64,000 nt of DNA, taken from Acidobacteriaceae bacterium. GTDB lineage: Bacteria > Acidobacteriota > Terriglobia > Terriglobales > Acidobacteriaceae. The notes under the pieces were generated by a model that was given only the letters and a program-made list of their open reading frames with translations, was not told where the DNA came from and made no database searches. This document shows positions 54,701 to 63,565 of this stretch, one piece after another; the stretch's first letter is position 1; each line of letters starts with the position of its first letter. Made by a program: the position numbers and the translations under genes. Location: the NCBI GenBank assembly GCA_030041045.1, contig JASHOQ010000123.1:28935-92934 (forward strand), written 5' to 3'.

Positions 54701-56863
54701 TTGCTGCCCGGTTTTCGCGCCTCGTCTGCGGCCCTTCTTGCGCTTGTTCTTGCTGCAATCGCCGCTCTCTCCGCTCACGCCGCCACGCGCGTGACCGCCG
54801 CGCCGGTTCCCCCGGAAATGCGCTCCTTCGCCTTCACGCTCACCGTCAATGGCCGGCCGGTCGACGTGGCCCATGCGGCCGCAAGCTACGAGTTCGCGAG
54901 CTTCGACGTGACCGGGCCGGCGGAGATCGCGATTACGGCGGCCCAGCCGGGCTTTTGGGCTGCGGGCGTGGACATTGAGCCCTGGCGGCTTGACCTGCGC
55001 GCGCGGCGCGAGGGGCAGACCATCCGCTTCCGCATTCCCGGGCCAGTGAAGCTCGCCATCTCGCGGCCCGAGGATTTCCTGAACCACGCCGGCATGTTTT
55101 TTCTCTTCGCCGATGCGCCGGCCGCGCCGCCGCCGGTGGGGCCCAACGTGCAGATTGTTCCTGCCGGTGTGCATCGCGGGAGCCTGAACCCGAAGAGCGG
55201 CGACACGCTTTATCTCGCGCCCGGCGCGTTCGTCTTCGGCAGCCTGAATCTCTGGAACGTTGCGAACGTGAGGGTGCTGGGCCGGGGAACCATCGTGTAC
55301 GAAGGGCCGCAGGACCCGGACGCCGACGAGGGCTGGATGCAGAAGCCGGACTGGCATTGTATCGGCGCAAACCAGGCGCACAGCGTGGAGATCGATGGGC
55401 TGACCTGCATCGTCCGTTCGCGCACCTGGTCGATCCAGATGAAGGATTCGACCGGCTTTCGCTACGACGATCTGCGCGTGATGGGCGGCAATCCCGGAAA
55501 CGCGAACCAGGATGGTATGGACTGGCTGGGCGGCGGCGACACGGTGGTGCGCAATTCTTTTTTCCGCGCCTCCGACGACGATCTGGCCATGGAGGGCAAC
55601 TGGGACGGCTACACCGACGCCGACCTGGTGCGGCCGGGGAGCGATGTGACCAATTTGCTGGTCGAAAACAGCGAATTCTCCACCAGCATCTCGAACGTGG
55701 TGCGCATTGGCTGGCCGCAGAAGATTTTCAACTCGAGCGGATTCACGCTGCGCGACTCGGACATTCTCGACGCGGGCATCGGCGCCTGCGGGCAGAGCTT
55801 CGGAGTCTTCGGCTTCTGGGGCGCCAACGGGGCGAGCGGCACGCACACAGACATCCACTTTGAGAATCTCTTCCTCGACAACTGGTACTCGCTCGAGCAG
55901 ATCGAGCAGGAGCAGCCGGCGATTAGCCGCATGACCTTTCGCAACATCTGGGCGCTGGGGCAGCCGCCGCTCGTCGCCTCGACCATCGTGGGCAATGTTG
56001 GGCAGGTGACCTTCGACAACGTGAAGTACGGCCAGGCGCGCGTGAGCTCCGATGCGGCTGTGCCGCTCGATGTGGAGGGCGGCGCGGCGCAGCCGCAGTT
56101 CATCACCGCGCGCGCGCTGAGCGCGGCGTTCGCGTTCGCGCCGCGCGTGATGGCGCCGGGCGAGAAGGTCACGTTTGCCGCGCAGTTTGCTGCGCATGCG
56201 CATTACACCTGGCTTTTCGGCGATGGCACGCAGGCCCAGGGGCGGATTGTGCATCACCGCTTTCCCGATGCCGAGGGTACGGAGCTCGATGGGCGCAATG
56301 GCGCGGGCCGGTTCCGCGTGCTGCTGCACGTCGAAGACAAGGAGGGTCACGAGGATTGGGCGGAGCAGGACGCGGTGGTGGTGAGTGCATGGAAAGAGGC
56401 CGCGCGCGCGGAGAGCGCAACCGAGCCCGGGCTTACGTACAGAATCTTTCCCGGCACGTGGACGGAGCTGCCTGATCTCGCGTCGCAATCGCCTGCGCTG
56501 AGCAGCGCGTCGCCTGGGATTGAGGCCGATGCCAAGGGGTTCACGCGCTACGCGGTCGCGTGGGATGGGTTCATCGACGTGCCCGCGGAGGGCGGCTACG
56601 CGTTCGCGCTGATCAGCCGCGACGGCGCGCGGCTAGTGATCGACGGCGCGGAAGTGGCGAAGACGGGCCCGGAGTTCGCGCAGGTGTGCGGCTCGCCGGG
56701 CAATGCGGCGCGCTATGCCGTGGGCGCCATCGGCTTGCGCGCGGGCAAGCACGCGCTGCAGGTCGAGGGGCTGCATTCTGACAGCGGCGATGCCCCGGTG
56801 CTGCTGTGGCAGGCGCCGGGCCGGGCGATGGTGCGCGTGCCGGACGCGGCCTTTTCGCATTAG
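54701..56863 (+). CDS. Beta-helix glycoside hydrolase-like protein with PKD-like and PA14 domains, exported
   Basis: About 720 residues with an N-terminal signal (ALLALVLAAIAALSAHA). A right-handed beta-helix follows, with the acidic cluster NANQDGMDWLGGGDTVVRN and FRASDDDLAMEG that resembles GH28/GH49 active-site strands. After about residue 480 come a PKD-like domain (HYTWLFGDGTQAQG) and a PA14-like domain (GFIDVPAEGGYAFALISRDGARLVIDG). TTG at 54701 is chosen because GGAG lies six bases upstream; TTG at 54683 is the alternative. It likely cleaves a plant polysaccharide; the exact bond is not known. Confidence 0.75.
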   Translation: MLPGFRASSAALLALVLAAIAALSAHAATRVTAAPVPPEMRSFAFTLTVNGRPVDVAHAAASYEFASFDVTGPAEIAITAAQPGFWAAGVDIEPWRLDLRARREGQTIRFRIPGPVKLAISRPEDFLNHAGMFFLFADAPAAPPPVGPNVQIVPAGVHRGSLNPKSGDTLYLAPGAFVFGSLNLWNVANVRVLGRGTIVYEGPQDPDADEGWMQKPDWHCIGANQAHSVEIDGLTCIVRSRTWSIQMKDSTGFRYDDLRVMGGNPGNANQDGMDWLGGGDTVVRNSFFRASDDDLAMEGNWDGYTDADLVRPGSDVTNLLVENSEFSTSISNVVRIGWPQKIFNSSGFTLRDSDILDAGIGACGQSFGVFGFWGANGASGTHTDIHFENLFLDNWYSLEQIEQEQPAISRMTFRNIWALGQPPLVASTIVGNVGQVTFDNVKYGQARVSSDAAVPLDVEGGAAQPQFITARALSAAFAFAPRVMAPGEKVTFAAQFAAHAHYTWLFGDGTQAQGRIVHHRFPDAEGTELDGRNGAGRFRVLLHVEDKEGHEDWAEQDAVVVSAWKEAARAESATEPGLTYRIFPGTWTELPDLASQSPALSSASPGIEADAKGFTRYAVAWDGFIDVPAEGGYAFALISRDGARLVIDGAEVAKTGPEFAQVCGSPGNAARYAVGAIGLRAGKHALQVEGLHSDSGDAPVLLWQAPGRAMVRVPDAAFSH

Positions 56864-56865
56864 AA

Positions 56866-57021
56866 GGGATCAGGTGTCAGGGGTCAGGAATCAGGCGTCA
56901 AACAGCATCCTGCGAACCGAAGCCGAGAGAGCAGCCTTCCAGGCAAACAAACCGCGGCTCCGCGCAGCCCTCCAAGCAGGCATTTCTGATCCCTGATCCC
57001 TGAAACCTGACACCTGACACC
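56866..57021. repeat. Heptanucleotide inverted repeat between convergent genes
   Basis: The left arm (56866-56900) has units GGGATCA, GGTGTCA, GGGGTCA, GGAATCA, GGCGTCA after the beta-helix gene stop. The right arm (56985-57021) is pyrimidine-rich (CCTGATC, CCTGACA), reaching the stop of the efflux outer-membrane gene. Each gene therefore meets a purine-rich array on its own coding strand. Confidence 0.9.
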
Positions 57022-57023
57022 TG

Positions 57024-58553
57024 CTATTTCGGCAGCTGCGTCACGTCCCAGCCGCCGCCGAGGGCGCGGACGAGGCCGACGCTCGAGGCAAACTGACGGC
57101 TCTCGATGTCGATGGCGGTGCGCTGGTTCTCAAGCAGCGTGGCCTCCGCGGTGAGCACTTCAAGATAACTGGTGACGCCGCCTTTATAGCGCGCGTTGGA
57201 GAGATCGAAGGAGTGCTGCGCTGCGGCAACGGCCTCCGCCTCCTGGCCCGATTCCTGCTCCAGGATGCGCAGGCCGGAGAGCTGGTCTTCGACGTCTTGA
57301 AATGCCGAAAAGACGGTGTTGCGGTAGCCATCGGCCTGGGCATCGTAGGCGTGGCGCGCCTGCGCGGTGAGGGCGTGACGCTGGCCGGCGTCAAAGAGCA
57401 GCTCCGCGGCCTGCGCGCCGAGAGTCCACATGGAGCTCGGTCCCTGAATCCATGTTCCCGGATTGGTGCTTTGGAAGCCGCCGGTGGCGCTCAGGCTGAT
57501 GGTGGGATAGTAGGCGCTGACGGCAATGCCGATCTGCGCGTTGGCCGCGGCGGTGAGCCGTTCGGCGGCGGCAATGTCCGGCCGGCGCTCAAGCAGTTGC
57601 GACGGCACGCCGAGCGGAACCTTGGGCAGCGGCAGATCGAGGGGCGAGGGCGGAATGCTGAACTGCGAGAGATCGTAGTTGGCGAGAGTGCCGATGGCGT
57701 GCTCGTACTGCGCGCGCGCCACGCCTAAATCAGTGAGCTGGGCGCGCACGGTGTCGAGCTGCGTCTGCGCCTGGGCCACGTCGACGTCCGTAGACACGCC
57801 GCCCGCCAGGCGCTGCCGGGTAAGCGTGAGCTGCTGCTCGAGATCGGCGACGGTATCGGTGAGGAGCCTGATCTCGGAGTCGAGGCCGCGCAGGGCAAAG
57901 TAATCCGCGGCCATCTCGGCGTGCAGGGTGAGATCCACGTTGGCCAGGTCTGCGGCGCTGGCCTGCGCATTGGCGCGGGCCTGCTCTACGCTGCGGCGAA
58001 TGCGTCCCCAGAAATCCGGTTCCCAGCTTGCCTGCGCGCCAATCACGAGATTGTTGTAATAGGTTGTGTTGGCGTTGGCGGATTTGTTGAAGAGCGGCTG
58101 GTTGGAAGAAACCTTCTCCGGCGTCTCCGAGACAGCGCCATTCACGGTGGGAAAAAGATTGGCGCGCACCGCGGAGACCTGGTCGCGCGCGGCCTGGTAG
58201 GTTTCGAGGGCCTGGCGCAACTGGACGTTGGTGGTGGCGATGCGGTCTTCGAGACGATTGAGCTGCGGGTCCTGGTAGATCTCCCACCAATTGCCCTTCA
58301 ACAGGCCGTCGGAGGGGTTGGCCGGCTGCCATCCACCTCCCTGCGGATTGGGCGGCGGGACCACGACGGACGAGGCGCCGGCTTCCTTGTACGCAGCCGG
58401 CGGTTGATACGCGGGTTGTTTGTAGTTCGGTCCCACGGGCTTGCAGCCGGCGAGAGCGAGGAGAGCGGCAGCTGAGACCGTCAACTTGAGAAGCGTGCTT
58501 TCCCACCCTTCGAGCCAGGAACGCTCGAACGATGGGGCAGCCGCGAGGAGCAC
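57024..58553 (-). CDS. RND efflux outer-membrane factor (NodT family lipoprotein)
   Basis: Outer-membrane channel of a tripartite pump. About 509 residues if begun at GTG 58553. The lipobox is LALAGC (Cys codon 58443-58445). The TolC-type pattern follows (NWWEIYQDPQLNRLEDRI, NVQLRQALETYQAARDQVSAVRANLFPTV; repeat in second half, ERRPDIAAAERLTAAANAQIGIAVSAYYPTISL). The start is unclear: GTG 58553 lies within a palindromic repeat and TTG 58484 gives no basic residue before the hydrophobic segment. Repeats seem to have overwritten the native 5' end. Third gene of the efflux operon. Confidence 0.85.
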   Translation of the reverse strand: MLLAAAPSFERSWLEGWESTLLKLTVSAAALLALAGCKPVGPNYKQPAYQPPAAYKEAGASSVVVPPPNPQGGGWQPANPSDGLLKGNWWEIYQDPQLNRLEDRIATTNVQLRQALETYQAARDQVSAVRANLFPTVNGAVSETPEKVSSNQPLFNKSANANTTYYNNLVIGAQASWEPDFWGRIRRSVEQARANAQASAADLANVDLTLHAEMAADYFALRGLDSEIRLLTDTVADLEQQLTLTRQRLAGGVSTDVDVAQAQTQLDTVRAQLTDLGVARAQYEHAIGTLANYDLSQFSIPPSPLDLPLPKVPLGVPSQLLERRPDIAAAERLTAAANAQIGIAVSAYYPTISLSATGGFQSTNPGTWIQGPSSMWTLGAQAAELLFDAGQRHALTAQARHAYDAQADGYRNTVFSAFQDVEDQLSGLRILEQESGQEAEAVAAAQHSFDLSNARYKGGVTSYLEVLTAEATLLENQRTAIDIESRQFASSVGLVRALGGGWDVTQLPK

Positions 58554-58865
58554 AGTTGACCGTGGCCCGGTTCGATCGCCCCTGCGGGGCTCCCGGATTC
58601 CTTCTTGTGCGCGTTTCCCAGGACTGCGTTTATCGTCCGCCAAGGCGGCCGACAAACTTCGTCCTGGGCTATTTTCGTTGCATCCCTCCGGGATGCGTGT
58701 CGTGGGGTCGCCATGAAGGCCGTCAGCTTTTTTGGCGCATTCCCACCCTTCGAGCCAGGAACGCGCGAACGATGGGGCAGCCGCGAGGAGCACGGGGGAT
58801 GCAAGGCCGTTCCGGCGTTTCCGCTTTCCCACCCTAAACGCAGAAGGAGCGTTGAGGATGGGGCA
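58501..58865. repeat. Palindromic repeat cluster in the efflux operon
   Basis: Two nearly identical 54-bp copies, 240 bp apart (from about 58500 and 58740), each contain CCCACCCTTCGAGC and a matching GATGGGG arm. A third, diverged copy is at 58828-58863. Between them lie other inverted repeats: CCCAGGAC/GTCCTGGG (58618-58668) and GCATCC/GGGATGC (58680-58696). The cluster fills the 359-bp gap between adaptor and outer-membrane genes. Confidence 0.85.
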
Positions 58866-58912
58866 ACCCGTCCCGGGCTGTTTGAGATTGGGAGGAGGGC
58901 GCAAGCGCATGG

Positions 58913-60247
58913 CTAGAAGCCTCCGTCGGGCTCGGTGCCGGGTTTAACCACGGTCACTTTCTCGCCGTCGAGGAGCGAGTCGGGCGGATCCTGGATGACC
59001 TGGTCGCCCGCATGCAGGCCGTTGACCACCTGCGCGGTCGCGCCATCGTCCACGCCGATGGTGATGGACACCAGCCGGGCCACGGCGCCCTGGGCCGAGC
59101 TGACGACGGTGCCCACCTGCAATCCCTCCTTGCGAAAGATGAGCGCGGAGGCGGGCACAACGAAGGTGGGTCCGGTGGGCGGAGTCTTGAAGTGCACTTG
59201 CGCCAGTGCCCCGGGCATGAGCGCGCCGGTGCGATTGTCTACGTCCACCTCAACCAGCAGCGTGCGGCTTGCAGGATCGATGGCGTCTGCTGTGCGCACC
59301 AGCGTTCCCCAGAAGGTTTTTCCCGGGTATTCGGGAAAGGTGAGGGCAATCTTCATGCCCCGCTTGACGGTCTGGGAGTAGAGTTGCGGCACGTCAGTAT
59401 AAACGCGCAGGCGGTCGAGAGCCTGCATGTGAAAGAGCTCCTGCCCCGCGCCCTGGTTGATCAGCTGGCCGGTATCGACGTTGCGCGCCGTCACCACGCC
59501 GTCGAAGGGGGCGTAAATCTTCTCGAAGGATTGCAGCTGCTTGAGCCGGTCCACATTGGCCTGCGCCGATTTGACCGCGGAAGAGGTCGAGGCGGCCTGG
59601 GTTACATACGTGTCCGTGTCGAACTGCGAGACCGCGTTCGAAGTGACGAGGCCCTTGTAGCGCTCGGCCTGCACCGAAGCGTTTTTGGCATTGGTCTGGG
59701 CGGTCACCAGATCGGCTTCAGCCTGGGCGAGCTGCTGATCGAGCTCGGGCGTGGCAATAACGGCCAGCAGCGCGCCTGTGTGCACGCGTGCGCCGATGTC
59801 GTAGTACCAGTGTTCGAGATAACCGTCAGTGCGCGCGAAGATGGGCGAATCGGTGTATGCGGTTACGTTGCCGGGAAGGACGAAGTTGTCCACGGGAGCA
59901 CCGGGCAGGGCCGGAGCCACACTCACGGTGGGCGCGGCCATTTGCCGGGTTTCCTGCGCCAGCACCTCATTGCCGTGGCGGCGGCCCAGGATTCCGACGA
60001 CGGCCAGCACCAGGGCAACGGCCAGGATCAGGCTCGCGGTGAGAACCGCCTTGCGCCCGGAGACCGGCGCCTGTTCGGGAGCAGAGCTGGAGTCGTGCGG
60101 GCGAGACGCAGCGGGCGCGGGCGTTGATTGCGGAGCGCGTTGCGCTGCGCGGGCTGTTTTTTCGTTGGGCCTGGATTGGCTGATTCTCGATTCGTTGGTT
60201 CTGGATTCGTTGGTCTTGGATTCGTTGGTTCTGGATTCGTTGGTCAT
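58913..60247 (-). CDS. RND efflux periplasmic adaptor (membrane fusion protein)
   Basis: 444 residues linking pump to outer-membrane channel. A membrane anchor (VLTASLILAVALVLAVVGIL, about 68-87) is followed by the lipoyl/hairpin/barrel order of HlyD-type adaptors (FARTDGYLEHWYYDIGARVHTG, LAQAEADLVTAQTNAKNASV, FEKIYAPFDGVVTARNVDTG). The cytoplasmic N-terminus is unusual: four tandem copies of a 5-residue unit, (T)NES(R/K), from a 15-bp DNA repeat. Starts 6 bp after the pump gene ends. Confidence 0.92.
   Translation of the reverse strand: MTNESRTNESKTNESRTNESRISQSRPNEKTARAAQRAPQSTPAPAASRPHDSSSAPEQAPVSGRKAVLTASLILAVALVLAVVGILGRRHGNEVLAQETRQMAAPTVSVAPALPGAPVDNFVLPGNVTAYTDSPIFARTDGYLEHWYYDIGARVHTGALLAVIATPELDQQLAQAEADLVTAQTNAKNASVQAERYKGLVTSNAVSQFDTDTYVTQAASTSSAVKSAQANVDRLKQLQSFEKIYAPFDGVVTARNVDTGQLINQGAGQELFHMQALDRLRVYTDVPQLYSQTVKRGMKIALTFPEYPGKTFWGTLVRTADAIDPASRTLLVEVDVDNRTGALMPGALAQVHFKTPPTGPTFVVPASALIFRKEGLQVGTVVSSAQGAVARLVSITIGVDDGATAQVVNGLHAGDQVIQDPPDSLLDGEKVTVVKPGTEPDGGF
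60189..60247. repeat. 15-bp tandem repeat at the adaptor N-terminus
   Basis: Four units of GATTCGTTGGTTCTG type (60189-60247) encode the TNESR/TNESK repeats and end at the start codon. The period is a multiple of three, so the frame is kept. Confidence 0.92.
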
Positions 60248-60253
60248 GGGTTG

Positions 60254-63200
60254 CTACTCCGAAGTTTCATCGAATTCGTCGAGGGTTGCGGCATGGGCCC
60301 GGTCCTGGGCTGCCTTGCGGCGGCGCCTGAGCCAGCCATGGACGACGGAGAAGAATACAGGCACAAAAAAGAGCGTGGCCACGGTGGCCACCATCAGGCC
60401 GCCGATGACAGCGCGGCCGAGCGGGGCATTTTCCTCGCCGCCGTCACCGAGACCCAAAGCCATGGGCACCATGCCGATGATCATGGCGAGAGCGGTCATG
60501 ATGACCGGACGCAGGCGCACGAACCCGGCGTTGAGCGCGGCCTGGCGCGCATCGCCCACCAGAATTTCCAACTGCTCGCGGGCGAAGCTTACCACCAGGA
60601 TCGAGTTGGCCGTGGCCACGCCCATGCACATGATGGCGCCGGTGAGCGCGGGCACGCTGAGCCGCGTGCCGGTGAGAAAGAGGAACCAGACGATGCCGGC
60701 CAGCGCTGCGGGGAGTGCAGCGATGATGAGGAACGGATCGAGCCAGGACTGAAAGTTCACCACGATCAGCAGGTAAACCAGCAGGATGGAAAAGGCGAGG
60801 CCGCTGAGCAAGCCGAAATAGGATTTGTACATGGTCTCGCTTTGCCCGCGCAGCGTGAGATGCGAGCCCTTGGGCAGGTCCTTTTCGTGCTCCTTGACGA
60901 TGCGTTCCATGGCGCGCGTCACCGAACCCAGGTCAGTGCCCACCACGTTGGCAAAGATATCGATGACCGGCTCAATGTCGTAATGGCTCACGGTGGCCTG
61001 CTCGTCTCCGGGATCGATGCTGGCTACGTTGCCCAGAATGTTGACGGGTGCGGCCGCGCCCGGGGCTGCGCTGCTGGCCGCGCCGGGGGCCGATGCGCCG
61101 GCAGAGCCGGGAGCCGCGGTGGAGGCGGCGCTCAACGGCTGCGCCCTGCCGGAAGCGCCGGTGAGCGGCAGGCTCTTGAGCTCGGCCATGGTATCCATAC
61201 CGTATTGCGGCGCCTGGACGGCGATCTGATAGGTGACGCCGTTGCTCGGGTCGAGATAAAAGTTGGGACTGGTCTGGAAGCTGCCGCTCAAGGCCACGAG
61301 CAGGCTCTGGGCCACGTTCTGCTGGGTCAGGCCCAGCTCCTGCGCGCGCGTGCGGTCCACGTCCACAGTGAGGTTGGGATAGTTAAAGGGCTGCTGGATG
61401 CGAGCATCGGCCGCACCGGGCACATAGCGCACCTGGTTGAGCATGCGCTCGGCCAGGTCGCGGTTGGCGTCCAGATTCGGACCGATGATCTGGATGTCGA
61501 TGGGCGCGGCCAGGCCGAAGTTGAGAATCTGGGTGACGATGTCGACCGGCTGCTCGTAAAACTCCACGCCCGGGTAATCGCGGGCGAGCACCTGGCGCAG
61601 CCTGGCCACGTAGGCTTCGGTGGGATGATGTTTGGCCGCGAGCTGCACCTGGATGTCGGCGTCGGCGGGCCCCACGGGCGCCGACGTGGTGTAGGAGAGA
61701 TTCAAGGACGAATAGGGAAGGCCGATGTTGTCGATGATGGTCACGAGCTCGTCCGCGGGGATCTGCTCGCGGATGGTCTGATCGATGTGATCGCAAAGGG
61801 CCGCGGTCTCTTCAATGCGCGTGCCGGTGTGGGCGCGGATGTGAATCTTAAACTGGCCGGCGTCGACGGAAGGAAAGAAATCCTGGCCCAGTTCCGGGGT
61901 GAGCGCCAGCGACGCCAGCATGACGCCCAGGAAGAGCAGAAGAAAGACGCGGGCGTGATCCACGCAGAGCGCGAGCAGGCGCGCATAAAAGTGGCGCAAC
62001 TGCTCGAATCGCGTCTCGAAGGCAAGCTGAAAACGCACCAGCGGGTTGCGGCTCTTTTTCCTGCGCTCGGTCTCCGTGTCGTCGTGCTCCTGGAGCAGGT
62101 ACCTGGCCATGGTGGGCACCACGGTGCGCGAGAGCAAATAGCTCGCGAGCATGGCGAAGACCACCGCTTCGGCGAGGGGAACGAAGAGATAACGCGCCAC
62201 GCCGCTCAACAGGAACATGGGCACGAAGACAATGCAGATGGAAAGCGTGGAAACCAGAGCGGGAGTGGCGATCTGGGCGGCGCCGTCCAAAATGGCCTGT
62301 TCGATCTCCTTGCCCTCTTCGAGATTGCGGTTGATGTTTTCGATTTCGACGGTGGCGTCGTCGACCAGGATGCCGACGGCGAGAGCGAGGCCGCCGAGGG
62401 TCATGATGTTGACGGTTTCGCCGAGAGCGTAAAGCGCGCAGAGGGAACAGAGAATGGAAAGCGGGATCGAAACCGCGATGATCAGCGTGGAGCGCCAGCT
62501 GCCGAGAAAGATGAGAATCATGACCGCGGTGAGGCAGGCGGCCACAATGGCCTCGCGCACCACGCCGCTGATGGCGCTGCGCACGAAGATCGACTGATCG
62601 GAGACCGGGGAGACATTAAGCGCGGGCGGCAGCTCGCCCTTGACGTAGGCAACCTTGTCGCGCACGCCCTGGATGATGTCGAGCGTGGAGGCCGAGCCGG
62701 TCTTGAGGATGTTCATCAGCACGGCCCGGTGCCCGTTCACATGCACGATATTGGTTTGCGGCGGATAGCCGTCGCGCACGTGGGCGACGTCGTGGATATA
62801 GACCACGGTGCCGTCGACGGCCTTGACCGGCATATCGTTGAGAGCCTGAATCAGGGACGGGGCGGAATTGGTCTCCACCTGGTACTCGAAGCGGTTGAGC
62901 TTGATGGTGCCCGAGGGAGCGATGACGTTCTGGCTGGTGATGGCGCTGACCACGTCGGCGGGTGACAAGCCGCGCGCCTGCAGGGCATGGAGATCGAGAT
63001 CGACCTGGATCTGGCGCTGCTTGCCGCCGTAGGGGTAGGGCTCCTGTGCGCCTTCGATGGTGGCCAGCTGAACGCGGATGGTGTTGGTGGCCAGGTCGTT
63101 GAGCTGCTGCTCATTGAGCCCCTGTCCGGAAAGGCCAAGCTGCAGGACGGGGACGCTCGAAGCGTTGTACTGGATGATGAACGGGGGAAGCGATCCCGGG

Positions 63201-63565
63201 GGAAGCGCGCGCAGTTCGACCTGGCTGACAGCGGTGACCTGAGCCACGGCCTCGCCCACATTCACGTGGGGCTGGAAGAAGATCTTGATGACTCCGACGC
63301 CCACCAGGGACTGCGATTCGATGTGCTCGATGTCATTGACCGTGGCCGTTAATCCGCGCTCGGCCGGCGAGACAATGCGGTCGGCCATCTGCTCGGCCGA
63401 GAGGCCGGTAAAGTTCCAGACCACGGTGATGACGGGAATGTCGATGTTGGGGAAGATGTCCCTGGGCATCGATTCGATACTGAAGACGCCAAGGATGAGA
63501 ATGAGGAGCGCAAAGACGACGAATGTATAAGGCCGCCGCAGCGCAAGCCGGACAATCCACATCAT
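60254..63565 (-). CDS. RND-family efflux pump, inner-membrane component
   Basis: 1103 residues of the HAE1/AcrB-like family, driven by protons. Twelve membrane helices in two halves; the proton-relay pair is DD in GILVDDATVEIENINRN. Family landmarks are PRDIFPNIDIPVITVVWNFTGLSAEQM and SVSDQSIFVRSAI-like segments. A low-complexity insertion rich in Ala, Gly, Ser and Pro occurs in the second half (about residues 808-838, encoded near 61050-61140). First gene of the operon (pump, adaptor, outer-membrane factor). The substrate is unknown. Confidence 0.93.
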   Translation of the reverse strand: MMWIVRLALRRPYTFVVFALLILILGVFSIESMPRDIFPNIDIPVITVVWNFTGLSAEQMADRIVSPAERGLTATVNDIEHIESQSLVGVGVIKIFFQPHVNVGEAVAQVTAVSQVELRALPPGSLPPFIIQYNASSVPVLQLGLSGQGLNEQQLNDLATNTIRVQLATIEGAQEPYPYGGKQRQIQVDLDLHALQARGLSPADVVSAITSQNVIAPSGTIKLNRFEYQVETNSAPSLIQALNDMPVKAVDGTVVYIHDVAHVRDGYPPQTNIVHVNGHRAVLMNILKTGSASTLDIIQGVRDKVAYVKGELPPALNVSPVSDQSIFVRSAISGVVREAIVAACLTAVMILIFLGSWRSTLIIAVSIPLSILCSLCALYALGETVNIMTLGGLALAVGILVDDATVEIENINRNLEEGKEIEQAILDGAAQIATPALVSTLSICIVFVPMFLLSGVARYLFVPLAEAVVFAMLASYLLSRTVVPTMARYLLQEHDDTETERRKKSRNPLVRFQLAFETRFEQLRHFYARLLALCVDHARVFLLLFLGVMLASLALTPELGQDFFPSVDAGQFKIHIRAHTGTRIEETAALCDHIDQTIREQIPADELVTIIDNIGLPYSSLNLSYTTSAPVGPADADIQVQLAAKHHPTEAYVARLRQVLARDYPGVEFYEQPVDIVTQILNFGLAAPIDIQIIGPNLDANRDLAERMLNQVRYVPGAADARIQQPFNYPNLTVDVDRTRAQELGLTQQNVAQSLLVALSGSFQTSPNFYLDPSNGVTYQIAVQAPQYGMDTMAELKSLPLTGASGRAQPLSAASTAAPGSAGASAPGAASSAAPGAAAPVNILGNVASIDPGDEQATVSHYDIEPVIDIFANVVGTDLGSVTRAMERIVKEHEKDLPKGSHLTLRGQSETMYKSYFGLLSGLAFSILLVYLLIVVNFQSWLDPFLIIAALPAALAGIVWFLFLTGTRLSVPALTGAIMCMGVATANSILVVSFAREQLEILVGDARQAALNAGFVRLRPVIMTALAMIIGMVPMALGLGDGGEENAPLGRAVIGGLMVATVATLFFVPVFFSVVHGWLRRRRKAAQDRAHAATLDEFDETSE

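Noticed and set aside
58554..58910. Extended N-terminus of the efflux outer-membrane factor
   Set aside because: The in-frame extension is made of palindromic repeats and would bury the lipoprotein signal about 150 residues inside the chain.
60128..62965. 945-codon open frame on the plus strand
   Set aside because: Antisense to the RND pump and adaptor genes; composition (His, Asp, Gly, Val rich) and lack of family motifs mark it as a shadow.
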